Shown piece after piece: positions 44,100 to 55,150 of a stretch of 64,000 bases of DNA (position 1 is the stretch's first letter; each line of letters opens with the position of its first letter). A program made the translations under genes and the position numbers. The DNA is from Protopterus annectens (lineage: Eukaryota > Chordata > Ceratodontiformes > Protopteridae): positions 1,488,176,757 through 1,488,240,756 of the forward strand of contig NC_056745.1 of the NCBI RefSeq assembly GCF_019279795.1, written 5' to 3'. The notes below the pieces were generated by a model, which was not told the DNA's origin, did not search any database, and saw only the letters and a program-made list of their open reading frames with translations.

Positions 44100-45015
44100 A
44101 TTTTACTTTTATTTTGTTGTTGCACTTTTGTTGGTCATAGTATAGATTGGATTCAGACCGACTGAATCCAATTCTTTTTGAGGATTGAGCACTAAAAATC
44201 AGGACAGCTTCTTTTGGAGACCCCCCCCCCCGTACCCTTGTGGCAGTAGGATATAGTTGGACTATCTAATTGAAAGTTACTGGTTCAGGACTCAGTTTGA
44301 GCTATTTCATTGGTGCAGGGCTCAGTTTGAGCTTTTTCATTGGTCTCCTTGTATTAGCTGCTTTGTTGTTGTATTATACTTAAGGACCACATTTGCACGG
44401 GTTGGTGCTTGTCTTGGAAAGGCTCCAGAGATTAGGCAATTAGCCTCTGCTCCTGTGATCATACCAAACCATCTGAGAGAATTATGAATGCTAAGTTTCA
44501 ATTTTACTTCTTTGTTTGTTGCACTTGACTGTATTTTACACCAATTGCTGCTTTTACTTATTTAAGAAAAGATCTTTTTTGCTGTTTTATTCTGTTAATT
44601 TAGGAAAAACTGCACTGCTTTTTACTCTGTTGCCTATTTAGTTTAATAAAAAACATGTTCTGCTTTTATTCTGTTGTTGCACTTTTGTTGGCTATAGTAT
44701 AGATTGGAATCAGATTTGCTGAATCCAGTACTGTTTGAGGATTGCACACTAAAAATCAGGACAGCTTCTTTTGGAGACCCCCCCCCCCATACCCTCGTGG
44801 CAGGAGTGTACAGTAGGACTATCTAAATGAAGGTTACTGGTTCAGGGCTCAGTTTGAGCTATTTCATTGATGAAGGGCTCAGTTTGAGATGTTTCACTTT
44901 ATATTAGCTGCTTTGTTGTTGTATTATATCTTAAGGACCACGTTTGCATGTGTTGACACTTGCCTTAGAAAGGCTCTAGAGAGTTAGGCAATCATCTTAA
45001 GAGAATCCAAGAGAA
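44100..45015. repeat. ~550-bp tandem repeat, left units
   Basis: Two adjacent units share long tracts: TTGTTGCACTTTTGTTGG (44118 and 44675), CAGGACAGCTTCTTTTGGAG followed by a C-run (44200-44230 and 44758-44788), and TGGTTCAGG.CTCAGTTTGAG. The unit length from the C-runs is about 558 bp. A third unit continues at 52527 beyond DIRS 2. Confidence 0.85.
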
Positions 45016-45100
45016 AGTACAATCGTGTACACTTACCATAAATGTAGATGTTCAAGTGTATTCGCTGTTGCAGTCATCACAATTGGGTTATCCTGCCAGG

Positions 45101-46515
45101 GGTTCATAGGTAGGTACTAGGCTATTGGCCCTAGGGCCTATATAAGCCTAGCCAAACAGCACCCTGGCTTTTCCCACCCAAGAAAATTATTTTCCTGTGC
45201 CCCTGTCAAGCAGAGCCACAGAAGTGATCCTCAGGGTGAATTTCCTACCTCCCATCCAATCATCAAGGTTTTTCTTGAAAAGTGCTAATGAGGAGCTTTG
45301 TTTGATATAGATCGGTAGTTTGTTCCAGAGTATGGGAAGTCTCTGAGACAGGAATCTATCCCTCCAGCATGTTCTGTTTATTGTGGTGACAAGGTTTAGG
45401 TCCCTAAAGGGTGTAGCTCGGAGGGATTGGGATTTCTTTACGTGGAGCATGTCCAACAGCTCTAGGTTTGACATAGCTTTGTATGTTAGGCAGAGATTGC
45501 CTCTGAGTAGGCGATATGCGGCAGAGTAAAGCTGGAGTTTTTTGAGACGGTCTGCGTAGGGCATCTGTTTGAGGCCAGTAATCCTCTTTGTGAGGTATTT
45601 CTGTGGCCTTTCCAGTTGTAGATGTCTTGTGAGGTACATACCAAAAGGGGCATTGTACTCTATAATGGGTCTAATGAGTGATGAGTAGAAGGGAACAATG
45701 ACCTCTTTTTTCCTGGATGAGAAACCTTTTGTGATGAGGTGTGCCATGTAGAAGGATTTCCTGACTACTGTGGCGATGTGATTATCAAAGGAGAGACTAC
45801 TGTCCACCTGTGTCCCAAGGTCTCTTATCACACTTTCAATGTTAAGTAGACTACTGCCTATGTGCTAGTTCATGGGTACAGAGTTTTTACCAAAGGGGAT
45901 GACAATGCACTTTTTGGCATTGAGCATGAGGCCATGGCTTTGACACCAGGCATCTGTCTCAGTGAGGCCCTTTTGTAGGACGTCCACATCGCTAGGAGTT
46001 TTGATTATGGCCCCTAGTTAGCAGTCATTTGCGAACTTTGTTAGCCAAAGACCTTCTGTGTTAGCCTGTACTTCAGAGAAGTAGATCACAAACAGGAGAG
46101 GACCTAGGACTGAACCCTGTGATACTCCACTTGTCACTGGTCTGAAGTTGGATTTAGAGTCTGCTACTTTCACAGTGTGTGTTCAGTCAGTGAGCCAGTT
46201 GGCAACCCATCTTGTGACATAGGGATTTATACCTAGTTTAGTTAGTTTGTCTATAATTTCAGAGTAGGGGATGGTGTCGAAAGCCTTGGTGAGATCTAGA
46301 TAGGCTGCGTGTACCACCTTACCCTCATCTACAGCTTTGGTGACCACTTCAAAGAAGTCTATCAGGTTTAAGAGACATGATCTGCCTTTTACAAACCCGA
46401 ACTGGGTAGGGTCCAGAGTTTGGAGATTACCAATGTCATTGTTTATAAGTTCCATGATGATACGCTCCATAGCCTTGCAGACCAGGCTCATCAGGCTAAT
46501 ACGGCAGTAGTTCCC
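45101..46515 (-). pseudogene. CR1-like LINE copy D (minus) inside the DIRS 2 left terminal repeat
   Basis: 5'-truncated LINE. The minus strand from 46519 reads GNYCRISLMSLVCKAMERIIMELINNDIGNLQTLDPTQFGFVKGRSCLLN, then AYLDLTKAFDTIPYSEI (46310-46260). The C-terminal half, open for 214 residues (45831-45187), reads LGTQVDSSLSFDNHI, LTRHLQLERPQKYLTKRI and TINRTCWRDRFLSQRLPILWNKLP, with a basic end. The part with the YxDD box (about 46180-45840) is interrupted by stops. The 3' terminus (AGCCTAG...CCTATGAACC) is at 45101-45170. It is the best-kept CR1-like C-terminus in the window. Confidence 0.85.
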
Positions 46516-46784
46516 GGGGTCGGCCCGAATATCAGAGGCTTAATATTTCTGCATCGGTCGCTGTCACTTCAGGACTGATGGCAGTTCCTCAGTAGTATAA
46601 AAACAGGCAGCCGATGTCATTACATCAGATTTTCTTGTCCCAAATGTCAGGAGCTACCAAATAAGCAGCAAAGTAATGGTGGAGAAACACCAACAGTAAA
46701 ATGTAAATACCAATAGCCATGTAAGGAGAGAGGAAGAGAGAGAGAGAGAGAGAAGGGGGCTGGAGGGTAGGAAACTATGACTGC

Positions 46785-46890
46785 AACAGTGAATACACTC
46801 TTGAACATCTACATTTACAGTAAGTGTACACAACTGTACTATGTTCTTTGTGTTTCACTGTTGCAGTCATCACACTTGGGTTGATTCCCA
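46785..46890. repeat. DIRS 2 internal complementary region
   Basis: It mirrors both outer ends: GAACATCTACATTTACAGTA against the left terminus and GTTCTTTGTGTTTCACTG against the right terminus. Same layout as in DIRS 1. A short (GA)n run at about 46735-46753 lies beside it. Confidence 0.8.
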
Positions 46891-46914
46891 AAGCTGAAGA
46901 ATTGGTGGAGGCAG

Positions 46915-48123
46915 TCAAGAAGAATTGGGACTGGCTAGTAAGCCCTGCAGGACTGCGGTTGCAAAGCCCACCCTGGATTTGGAAAAGATAGGCAGGTGGT
47001 AATGCTTGGTGAAGTTATGAACAGAACTCCAAGTTGCAGCTTCCAGAATGTCCCTGGTAGGGACTCCTCTGAGAAAGGCTGTAGAGGTAGAAGTTGCCCT
47101 AGTGGAATGTGTTCTGACCCTCTGAGGGGGTGGTTTCCCATGGTGTTTGTAACATAAATGGATACAGTGTGCTATCCATTTGGAGATGGTTTGTTTTGAT
47201 ATGACCTTGCCCTCTGCCCCTGGTGCAAAGCTGACTAGTAACTGGTAAAATTTCCTAAAGGGCTTAGTCCTATCAAGGTAGACTCTGAGCTGTCTGTGCA
47301 CATCTAAAGAGTGCAGGATCCTTTCCCCCTTATTTTGTGGTTTAGAGAAAAAGGTGGGCAAATGGATAGATTGTTTGAGAGCCACACTGGACACCACTTT
47401 AGGCATGAAAGTTGGGCTAGTCCTGAGGGAGACCATGTCAGCATGAAAAATAATGAAGGGTTCCACAGCCATAAGTGCTTGTAGCTCAGACACTCTTCTA
47501 GCTGATGTGATGGCCAGAAGCAAGGCTGTTTTCCAAGAGAGGAATTTTAACTCTGTTGATGCTGCAGGCTCAAAGGGGGGTAGCTTGAGCTTTTCCAACA
47601 CAAAGTTAAGGTCCCAAGCAAGGGTAGGGGCTCTTCTTGGTGGCTTTAAGTTGTTAGCCCCTCTCAGGAACTGCTTGATGAGAGTGTGTGAGAAGAGAGG
47701 TGGTTCCATGCTGTAAAGAGCAGAGGTGGCAGATGCATGGATCTTAATGGAAGAGAAGGACAGGCCTCTGTGGAGTAGGTCTGCTAGGTAATCCAGGATG
47801 AGAGGTAAGGAGGGCTGTGCTGGATCTGCCCCTTTAGTGTGGATCAAGGAGCAATACCTTTTCCACTTGTCAGCATAGGATTTTCTTGTACTGGATTGTC
47901 TGGCTTCACGTATGACATCCAGTACTTGCTTGCTTAGGCTGGCCACTGGAGGAGACTTCATGGAATAAGCCAGGCTGCAAGGTTCAGGGTCTGCAATTAC
48001 AGATGCAAGAACTGTCCCTCCTGCTGAGTCAGGAGATTTGGTATCTGGGGAGGTGCCATGGAGGCAATGGTGACAGACTCCGCAGTAGTGGGTACCAGTG
48101 TTGGCATGACCAGTCTGGGGCAA
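46915..48123 (-). pseudogene. DIRS 2 tyrosine recombinase region
   Basis: This open stretch of 402 residues is the best recombinase in the window. STRKSYADKWKRYCSLI opens the core-binding part. SARRVSELQALMAVEP carries the first catalytic Arg. FMPKVVSSVALK follows, and near the end HSTRATSTSTAFLRG with H-x-x-R is the second catalytic pair, followed by ILEAATWSSVHNFTKHY with the candidate nucleophilic Tyr. This order is that of DIRS recombinases. Fossil status is kept because the rest of the element is broken. Confidence 0.9.
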
Positions 48124-48391
48124 TCAGTATTGCCCTTGGTCTTTCCTCCCTTACCTTGAGTAATACTCTTGTAAGAAGAGACAGAGGGGGAAATGCATAG
48201 AGTGAGAGGTTTACCCACTGGAAGGATAGGGCATCCACTTTCCAGGGCTTGCTATGAGGTTCCCTGGTGCAGAATTTGATGAGCTGGTGGTTGTAGGGAG
48301 AGGCAAATAGGTCTACCTTTGGAGTACCCCATTTCTGGCTCACAGGGCTGAAGGTGTTGTGGTTTAATTGCCGCTCATGTGGGTCTAAGAT

Positions 48392-48918
48392 ATTTATTTA
48401 TTTATTTTTATTTTATTTTATTCTACATTTGTTGACCGGGCTAGTCCAACTGGATACATGTCCATTTTCAGTAGAGGCTCGGGGAGATAAGCTCCAGATA
48501 CACTATTAATTCAAAAGAGATATAAAAAAAATGAAATACATTGTCAATAGAGATTAAACATCATGATCTTCAGTACAAGGTTTACAAAAAAGAATGCAGT
48601 ATTACAAGAAACAAATTTACATAAGAGAGGTTTGACAATTATATAGAAGACCAGGAACAAGAACAGATTCAAACTAATAATTAACTAATTAATGAATTAA
48701 GGTTGTTTTTAAAAGTAAACGCTCAAAGTAACAAAAACAACATGAAGTTAGTATATATACAAAGTGGAAACATGCGTGGTCTCAGCAAGTTGATTATTAC
48801 AGAAATACGTATTGTGTGGTGGTTACCTGAAGAGGCGAGACTAGATATCAAAGTAAGGAGGCGTACCATCACAATGTAAGGGTATTAGGGGGAAGGAAAA
48901 GCAGTCAGGATAAACGGA
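48392..48918 (-). mobile_element. ~527-bp retro-insertion with a SINE/LINE-type 3' tail
   Basis: It interrupts DIRS 2; TAAGAT flanks it on both sides (48386-48391, 48919-48924). On the minus strand it ends in a GAGCTTATCTCCCCGAGCC...CCCGGTCAAC tract followed by an A/T-rich simple tail (TAAAATAAAATAAAAATAAA type). That same ~66-bp tail ends the V-SINE at 63541-63799. The remaining ~450 bp has no tRNA head and no coding sequence. It could be the 3' UTR of the LINE that mobilises the SINE. Confidence 0.65.
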
Positions 48919-48924
48919 TAAGAT

Positions 48925-50413
48925 TTCTGCTTAGGTTGTCTGCCAGAGAGGTTTAGTTGCCTGGCAGGAATTGAGCTGGCTGAGGCCATGTTCCACAGGG
49001 TCATGGCCAGCCTGCAGAGTGGGTAAGAGTGGGTTCCCCCCTGCTAGTTGATATACCACATCACTGTGGTGTTGTCAGTTTTGATTAGTAGACACCCCAG
49101 AGAGAGTAGGGATCTGAAAGCTGTCAGAGCATGCTGAACAGCTGGCATCTCTTTTTTGTTGATGTGCAAATTAATTTGGTTTGTGCTCCAGTGACCCTGA
49201 ATGCACCTGCCGCTCAGATGAGCACCCCAGGTATAGTCTGATGTGTCTGTGGTTAGGATCTGAGCAGCATGGGGTTGTGTAATGGGAAGCCCCTTGTTGT
49301 GATTGCATGCTGCTGCCCACCAAAGGAACTCTTTCCTTAGACAAGATATGATAGGTATGACGGTTTCCAGGTCTTGAGAATGTTGGCACCAAAGACTTTT
49401 TAAGTACCACTAAAGTTTCCTCATATGCAGTCTGGCATATGGAATTAGTAGAATGCAGGAGGCCGTGAACCCTAGAGCTTGCAGGAATTTTGTTGTGGAT
49501 AACTGGGTTCTGGTGGCCATTTGAGAGAAGTAGCCTGTCAGATAGGCTTGTTTTTCTGGAGTAAGGAATGCCATCTGGATGCTGTGTTCAAGCCTGCTCA
49601 CAGGAAAACAATTTTTTGACTGGGGACTAGTTTTGATTTCTTTTCATTGATAGTGCACCCCAGGAAGGTTAGAAGGTCCTTTACAAATGTCAGGTGCTGC
49701 AACAGCTTTTCCTGACTGTCTGCCTGAATCAGGCAATCATCCAAATAGGGGTAAATTTGAATATTTCTCTGTCTGCAATAGGCAATGGCTGGAGCCAGGC
49801 ATTTTGTGAAAACTCTGGGAGCAGTGGATAAGCCAAAGGGAAGTGCAGATTACTGATAATGCATAGATCCTGCCCTGAAATGTAGATATTTCCTGTAGGA
49901 GTCCCGGATTGGGATGTGGAGAGAGGCCTCATTTAGGTCTAGGGTGGCTAGCCAGGCATCTTTGGACAGCATAGGGAGAAGCTGCTGTAGGCTAAGTGTT
50001 TTGAATTTTGGTACCACCAGAAAGGTGTTTAGAATGGATAGATCTAAAATTGGGTGCCAGGTGCCCTCTTTTCTGGGTACCAGGAAAAGTCTGGAATAAA
50101 AACCTTGGACTATCTGTTCCACGGGAACAGGCTGAATTGCCCTTATGGAGAGCAGAGACTGAACTTGGTTTTGTGCCTATGCCCACCAGTTTGGAGGAAG
50201 GTCTGGGTACCCTGTTGGGGTTGGCAGCATGTGGAAATAAAATTTGTACCCCTGGGATACTATGTTGAGGACCCATCGATCGCTGGTGATATAGGTCCAT
50301 TTTTTGGAATGGTGGGCACATTTTCCTCCTAGGGGCACGAGCAATTGGGCAGAGGTGAGAGGAAGAATTGAGAAGTCATTCTGAATTCTTTCCATGAGGG
50401 GGTGACTTAGCAC
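48925..50413 (-). pseudogene. DIRS 2 reverse transcriptase / RNase H region
   Basis: On the minus strand, FLVPRKEGTWHPILDLSILNTFLVVPKF and TLDLNEASLHIPI (50122-49850) match the RT start. A degraded continuation to about 49600 includes ADREIFKF-like text, and the RNase H part (49410-49020) retains only scattered blocks. Clearly more decayed than in DIRS 1. Confidence 0.8.
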
Positions 50414-52223
50414 TCCCTATTTTAGAGGTGGAGGTATTCCATTGCTTAGATCTCTGCATACCCTGAGACTGTAGTCTAGGAGGTCTCTTTCCCCTAGGTC
50501 TAGTTTAAGGTGGCCTTGAGGGGGCTGGAAAGGACAAGTCTTTTGAAGGGCAATGCCTACTGAATCTTGGAGGCTGCACTTGCAAAAAATCTTTGACTGT
50601 CTGCATAGACTTAGCCTTTTCTTCCATCTTTTTAAAAACCTTTTCTGCTTTGCTGCCAAACTGATTGTCCTTGTTCGGAGGTGCGTCCAATAATTTTGAT
50701 TTGACATGGTCTGGCAAGGTCTGCTCCTTAAGCCAGGCATGCCTTCTAAGTACAGAACCTGTGACTGCTGCCCTGCAAGATGCTTCTAGGGCATCAAACC
50801 CACATTGCAGGGTATGCTTGCTGACTTGGCTTGCAGAATGCATAAGCTCCTGTAATTCTTTATTTTCTGCACAATCAGGGAAGGCAGCTAACTTTTGCTT
50901 AATAAGTTCCATAGTATGTTGCTGGTATTTCAGCATGTGGAACTGACAATTTAATGCTCTGATTGCAAGAGTTGCAAAGGTGTATACTTTTTTACCCCAT
51001 CTGTCTAAAGCTTGGGAATCCCTGTCTGAGGGGGTGGAATTCTTAGCTGTAGTTGCCTTTATTCCTTTAGGTCCTTGGGAGATGACCTCTGGATCAGCAG
51101 TAGGATTTTTGAAGAGAAATTTGTGTGAGTTAGGGACTCTGTAGTACCTGTCAGGTTTCCTGGGAGCAGGGGGTAAAGTATCAGGAGTTAGACTGGATTC
51201 CATAAAGGCATCATACACAACATCCAGAACAGGAGGAATAGCTAAGGGTCTGTGCTGTGGTAATTCTAAAAATTCTCTGAGTCTCTTTTTGGACTGAGGA
51301 TAATCCTGGCATTCCCAATGGAAATGCTCTCTCAAAGTATGTAGGATTTCACCAAAAGAAAAATCCTATGGAGGGGTAGCAGAAGGAATGAATTCCTCTG
51401 CATTTGAATCCTCATAGGCAGATAAGGGCATGTCTTCATAATTAGAAACCTCAGAGTCGTCCGACTCTAGGCCAGATATAGCTGCTGGGGACAAGTCTCT
51501 TTTTCTTTTAGCAGGGGAAGGTTGGCTTTCCCCAATCAGCATGATAAGGTCTTGTGCCATTTTAAGCATCTATGATTGTGGCAAGGAAGCAGGAGCTTGA
51601 GTTAGGGTTGTCGGTTTTTTAGGTGTAGCTCGTACTCTTGGCCTTAGAAATTCAGTAGATTTAGAAAGAACTGAAGACTCAAAAGATGTCGGTTTGTGTC
51701 GAATATCGGTAGTGCGAAGAACTTCCTTAGAAGCCGGTGCCTTCTCAGTGGCTCTGGACCCATCCAAGGTAGAGACATCCACAGGTTCCATAGTCAAAGA
51801 CGAGTTTTGTGGCATACCAGACTCAGAACGGGTCTCAGTAGCAGCCTGCGAATCCATCAAAGCGGGCATCAGGGGCTATGAAAGTGCCTCACTGAGTACC
51901 GGTGAACTGGCAACTAGCTTAACAGAAGCGTCGTCGGTAGCTTTGGACCTGTGTGGCCTGTCTCTGTCTTTATCCTTATGTTTTTTCAGAAGATCAGTAG
52001 TCGGATGGCTTATCAAAGCCATTTTGGAGTATGGAGATTGAGAATGAAAGCATTTAGCTAGAATAAGGGCCCAACGACAAATAGTTTGGGTGTTGAACAA
52101 ACACAAAATCTGGCAGCAAGGTACATCGTGGTCTGGACCTAAACAGGTGATGCAGTAAGAATGGAAATCTTGGTGTTGTATTTGCTTTCCACAGGTGAGA
52201 CAATTGTTAACTTTTTCTGACAT
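50414..52223 (-). pseudogene. DIRS 2 gag-like region
   Basis: The block 50505-51335 (minus) begins MREHFHWECQDYPQSKKRLREFLELPQ and contains HAWLKEQTLPDHVKSKLLDAP, closely parallel to DIRS 1. The Cys-rich piece CLTCGKQIQHQDFHSYCITCLGPDHD lies at about 52195-52110. The N-terminal Ser/Thr-rich part is 51366-51869. Confidence 0.8.
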
Positions 52224-52526
52224 CGGTTAGAACATAAAAGGATCCCCAACGGGGTACTTAGTTTTAGAAGACTTCAATTTCGGAAATGAAAAACTCAGGT
52301 AGTGGCCGACCGGCACTCATGCAAACTGCTTCTGCTTTGGGCTCCTCGGCAAGAAAGACTGATGTCATGTCGTCGGCTGCCTGTTTTTATACCACTGACG
52401 ACAGTCCTGAAGTGACAGCAACCGACGCAGAAATACTAAGCCTCTGGTATTCGTGCTGACTGAGGGCTACCCCGGGCAGGATAATAACCCAGTTGTGATG
52501 ACTGCAACAGTGAAACACAAAGAAAA

Positions 52527-53060
52527 TCTACAAATGCTAAGTTTAAATTTTACTACTGCATTTGTTGCACTTGACTGTATTTCACACCAACTGCTGCTTT
52601 TACTTATTTAAGAAAGGATCTGTTCTGCTGTTTTATTCTGTTACTTAATTTAGGAAAAACTGTGCTGCTTTTTATTCTGTTGCGTATTTAATTTAAGAAA
52701 AAAAAATCTGCTTTTATTCTATTGTTGCACTTTTGGTGGCCATAGTATAAATTTGATTCAGACTGCCTGAATTCAGTTCTGATTGTACACTGAGCACTAT
52801 AAAATCAGGACATCTTCTTTTGGTAACCCCCCCCCCCGTGTACCCTCATGACAGGAGCGTACAGTAGGACTATCTAATTGAGGGTTAATGGTTCAGGCCT
52901 CAGTTTGAGCTATTTCATTGATGCAGCACTCAGTTTGAGCTATTTCACTGGTTCAGGGCTCAGTTACACCTTTTTCATTGGTTTCTTTGTATCAGCTGAT
53001 TTGCTCTTGTTTGCACATAGCACACAATTGTGCACTGCTGCACAGAGGGGGTAAATCTTG
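52527..53060. repeat. ~550-bp tandem repeat, right unit
   Basis: It continues the array of 44100-45015: TTTGTTGCACTTGACTGTAT at the start, the C-run at about 52827 and CTCAGTTTGAGCTATTTCAT afterwards. Subtracting DIRS 2 gives a distance of about 540 bp to the previous C-run, so DIRS 2 inserted in an existing array. Confidence 0.85.
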
Positions 53061-53374
53061 GTGGTTATAGATGCAAAAGAGCCAACAGACTTATTTTCCC
53101 TTAGAAGCTACTGCTATCTAGCAGAGCAGTTCTTAAACAGCTGTCAGTTGTTCAATGAACCACCCAGCAGCAACTTTAACTCTTCCTATCAACATCAGAC
53201 CTATAGATACTCTTTTTTTATAGGTCTCCTACTGTACACCCCCATAGGTTAGTTCTCCTAAAATAGCCCCCTACTAGATACTCCCATCTTTTTCTCCTTA
53301 TCTGTGGAAATACTTGGTTCAAACCTTGCATTATGGACTATCAGTTATCCTCTGTTTCTCCTGCTAGGTTGGTT
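53061..53374. other. Unassigned non-coding sequence
   Basis: No family motif; lies between the ~550-bp array and the inverted PLE. May be genomic sequence outside both. Confidence 0.3.
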
Positions 53375-53530
53375 GACATGTTTTTTTTTGAAACTACAGA
53401 AACTACGACCACTATGAAAGGTTCACTTACTGTGTCCAAGGTAAAAATTCCAGCAACAAACGAATAGGAAGATACAGAAACAGTTAATATATCCAGTATA
53501 AAACTTTTACTGCAGTGCAACAAAACACAA

Positions 53531-53557
53531 GCGCTTTCACCAAACAGGCATCATCAG
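53531..53557 (-). ncRNA. Hammerhead-like motif of the inverted PLE
   Basis: On the minus strand: CTGATGA (53557-53551), stem GCC/GGT with a TGTTT-type loop, GAAA (53538-53535) and GCGCTTG. This is the closest match in the window to the canonical CUGAUGA...GAAA core. Confidence 0.6.
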
Positions 53558-53733
53558 TTGTATTACAAAAGCACTAACAAACACACACCCTATTTATATA
53601 TCAAATGTCACATGATACACATTCAAATTTAAAACCACACGTTTAAAGACACAACACATACAAAAGACATATAAATTTCATTTAAAAACATACATAAATA
53701 ATGCATACTAAAACTATACTTCAATACTAATAA

Positions 53734-54235
53734 CTACTTTCTTAGGGGTCTCTTCTTTAATTTGGGTACTAATGGAACTGATTCATTAAGCCCATGCCCT
53801 ACATCAGCCCTAAATCTCACTATCCATGAGGATTCCAAATCCTCTGTCTTAGCATGTATATCACCCTGCCTTATATTCTCATAAACCCTAGCAATTACTA
53901 AAAATTTAAAACCATGACTAGAGTCAGTACTCAAAACATGCTTCGCCAATGCACTAACCACATTACCTTTATTCATATGGTAGATATGTTCTCTTAAGCT
54001 CTCTCTAAAGGGACGGTCAGTCTTACCTATGTAAAACTTTTTACATACAATGCAGTGAGCAAAATAAACAATATGTGAGGTATCACATGTAGCTGCTATT
54101 GTGAAATTATAACATCTACCTTGGTCAGGATGTTCAAATTTGCAACTGCTGTCAATATATACACACCAGTTGCAATGACCGCATGGTTTAGTTCCAACTA
54201 AATGAGAATTCCTACTTGCATCCTTTGGGTAACAT
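53734..54235 (-). pseudogene. PLE GIY-YIG endonuclease region (inverted half)
   Basis: On the minus strand, FYIGKTDRPFRESLREHIYHMNKGNVVSALAKHVL (about 54035-53935) contains the Y-x-G-K-T and R...EH positions. The C-terminus IVRFRADVGHGLNESVPLVPKLKK resembles the ends of the other PLE proteins. A Cys-rich linker (CGHCNWC-like) precedes it at about 54190-54150. Confidence 0.8.
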
Positions 54236-54239
54236 CCTC

Positions 54240-54683
54240 CTTATGTTTTTAGAAGTGTGGCTTCCAACCAGTTTTATAGAGCCTCAAGATTAAATGCTAG
54301 GGATAGTGACTTTATTGGTGAAGTTGATAATGTGAAGATGAGTTTGAAGGAGAGAGGTTATGAGGGATATCTTATCCAAAACAACGCAGTTAAAATTTTT
54401 GATAAAAGGATGAATGAAGCTAGACCATATTTTTCTATAGGTAACAGTGAGTTTATTAGGAGGCGAGAAAGCAAGTATAATACTGGTTTGAGGTTTAAAG
54501 GTACTTATACTAGTGATGTAGATAGTTATAAGTATATCATTAAAAAACACTGGGGTGTCCTTAGAACTGATAATGATATCTCTAGGCACATACCCGAAGT
54601 GCCATGTTTTTTATATAAGAACAGTAGGTCACTGAGAAGTAGGTTGTGTTACCCAAAGGATGAAAGTAGGAATTCTCATTTAG
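54240..54683 (+). pseudogene. PLE RT C-terminal region (plus half)
   Basis: The open stretch reads ARDSDFIGEVDNVKMSLKERGYEGYLIQNNAVKIF, then FKGTYTSDVDSYKYIIKKHWGVLRTDNDISRHIPEVPCFLYKNSRSLRSRL, the conserved region after the PLE RT (K-HW-x-L-x-x-D...P...F..SLR..L). It ends with CYPKDESRNSHLV, the tract duplicated in inverted form in the other half. Confidence 0.8.
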
Positions 54684-55150
54684 TCCACATGTCTTATACG
54701 GACAAACTGAAGTCACTGTACTAAGTAATGTATAATGTATAGACTACTTAGAGGTGACTTATGTCTGGCTTAAAGAGCTAACTCTCACCCAAATCTTATG
54801 AAAATGTTGCACTTCTGTAAGTCAAATGAGACTAGAGTCACCCATTCCAGAGACCTCAACGTAGCCTGTGACATAAATAAGACCTGCTGGAGAGACAGAT
54901 ACATCTCTCTGAGGTTGCCACTCCTCTGGAATAGGCTTCCAATCCATGTCAAGCAGAGCACCTCCATGACCCTGTTTAAGTGCAACTAGATGACTGGGTG
55001 GGAAACCATAGATTTCTGCCAGGGATTTCCCCTGCTTCTCTCCTGGACATGGGCAGTCCTTGCTAGACAAATCGTGGGCATAGATGATAGCTAGGCTTGT
55101 AGAAACCCTCAGGTCAACAGCCTAGTAACATCTTATGAACCTATAAACAC
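54684..55150 (+). pseudogene. CR1-like LINE copy E, 3' end
   Basis: A 5'-truncated fragment starts at MSYTDKLKSLY (54690-54720; compare MPYADRLKKLQLYSA in copy D) and continues with HSRDLNVACDINKTCWRDRYISLRLPLLWNRLPIHVKQSTSMTLFKCN (54840-54989). It ends with the CTAGGCTT...CAGCCTAGTA...TATGAACCTAT terminus at about 55092-55146. Confidence 0.8.

Larger units (their letters stand above)
45016..52526 (-). mobile_element. DIRS-type retroelement 2 (virus-like fossil) with two nested insertions
   Basis: A second DIRS element in minus orientation, about 5.5 kb without its nested insertions. The left terminal repeat is split by a CR1-like LINE (45016-45100 and 46516-46640); the right terminal repeat lies at about 52365-52526. 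The internal complementary region is at about 46785-46890. Recombinase, RT/RNase H and gag-like regions follow. It is more broken than DIRS 1 (more than a handful of breaks, part of RT/RNase H degraded), so probably older. It interrupts the ~550-bp tandem repeat. Confidence 0.88.
53375..54683. mobile_element. Internally inverted, 5'-truncated PLE
   Basis: The 3' half (about 53375-54235) is in minus orientation and includes the GIY-YIG domain and a hammerhead-like end. The piece that should lie just upstream of it (RT C-terminal region, 54240-54680) is in plus orientation. A ~40-bp tract (AGTAGGAATTCTCATTTAGT and its complement) occurs in both halves, at about 54195-54235 and 54650-54685. The arrangement is like the 5' inversions of LINEs made by twin priming. 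Confidence 0.78.
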
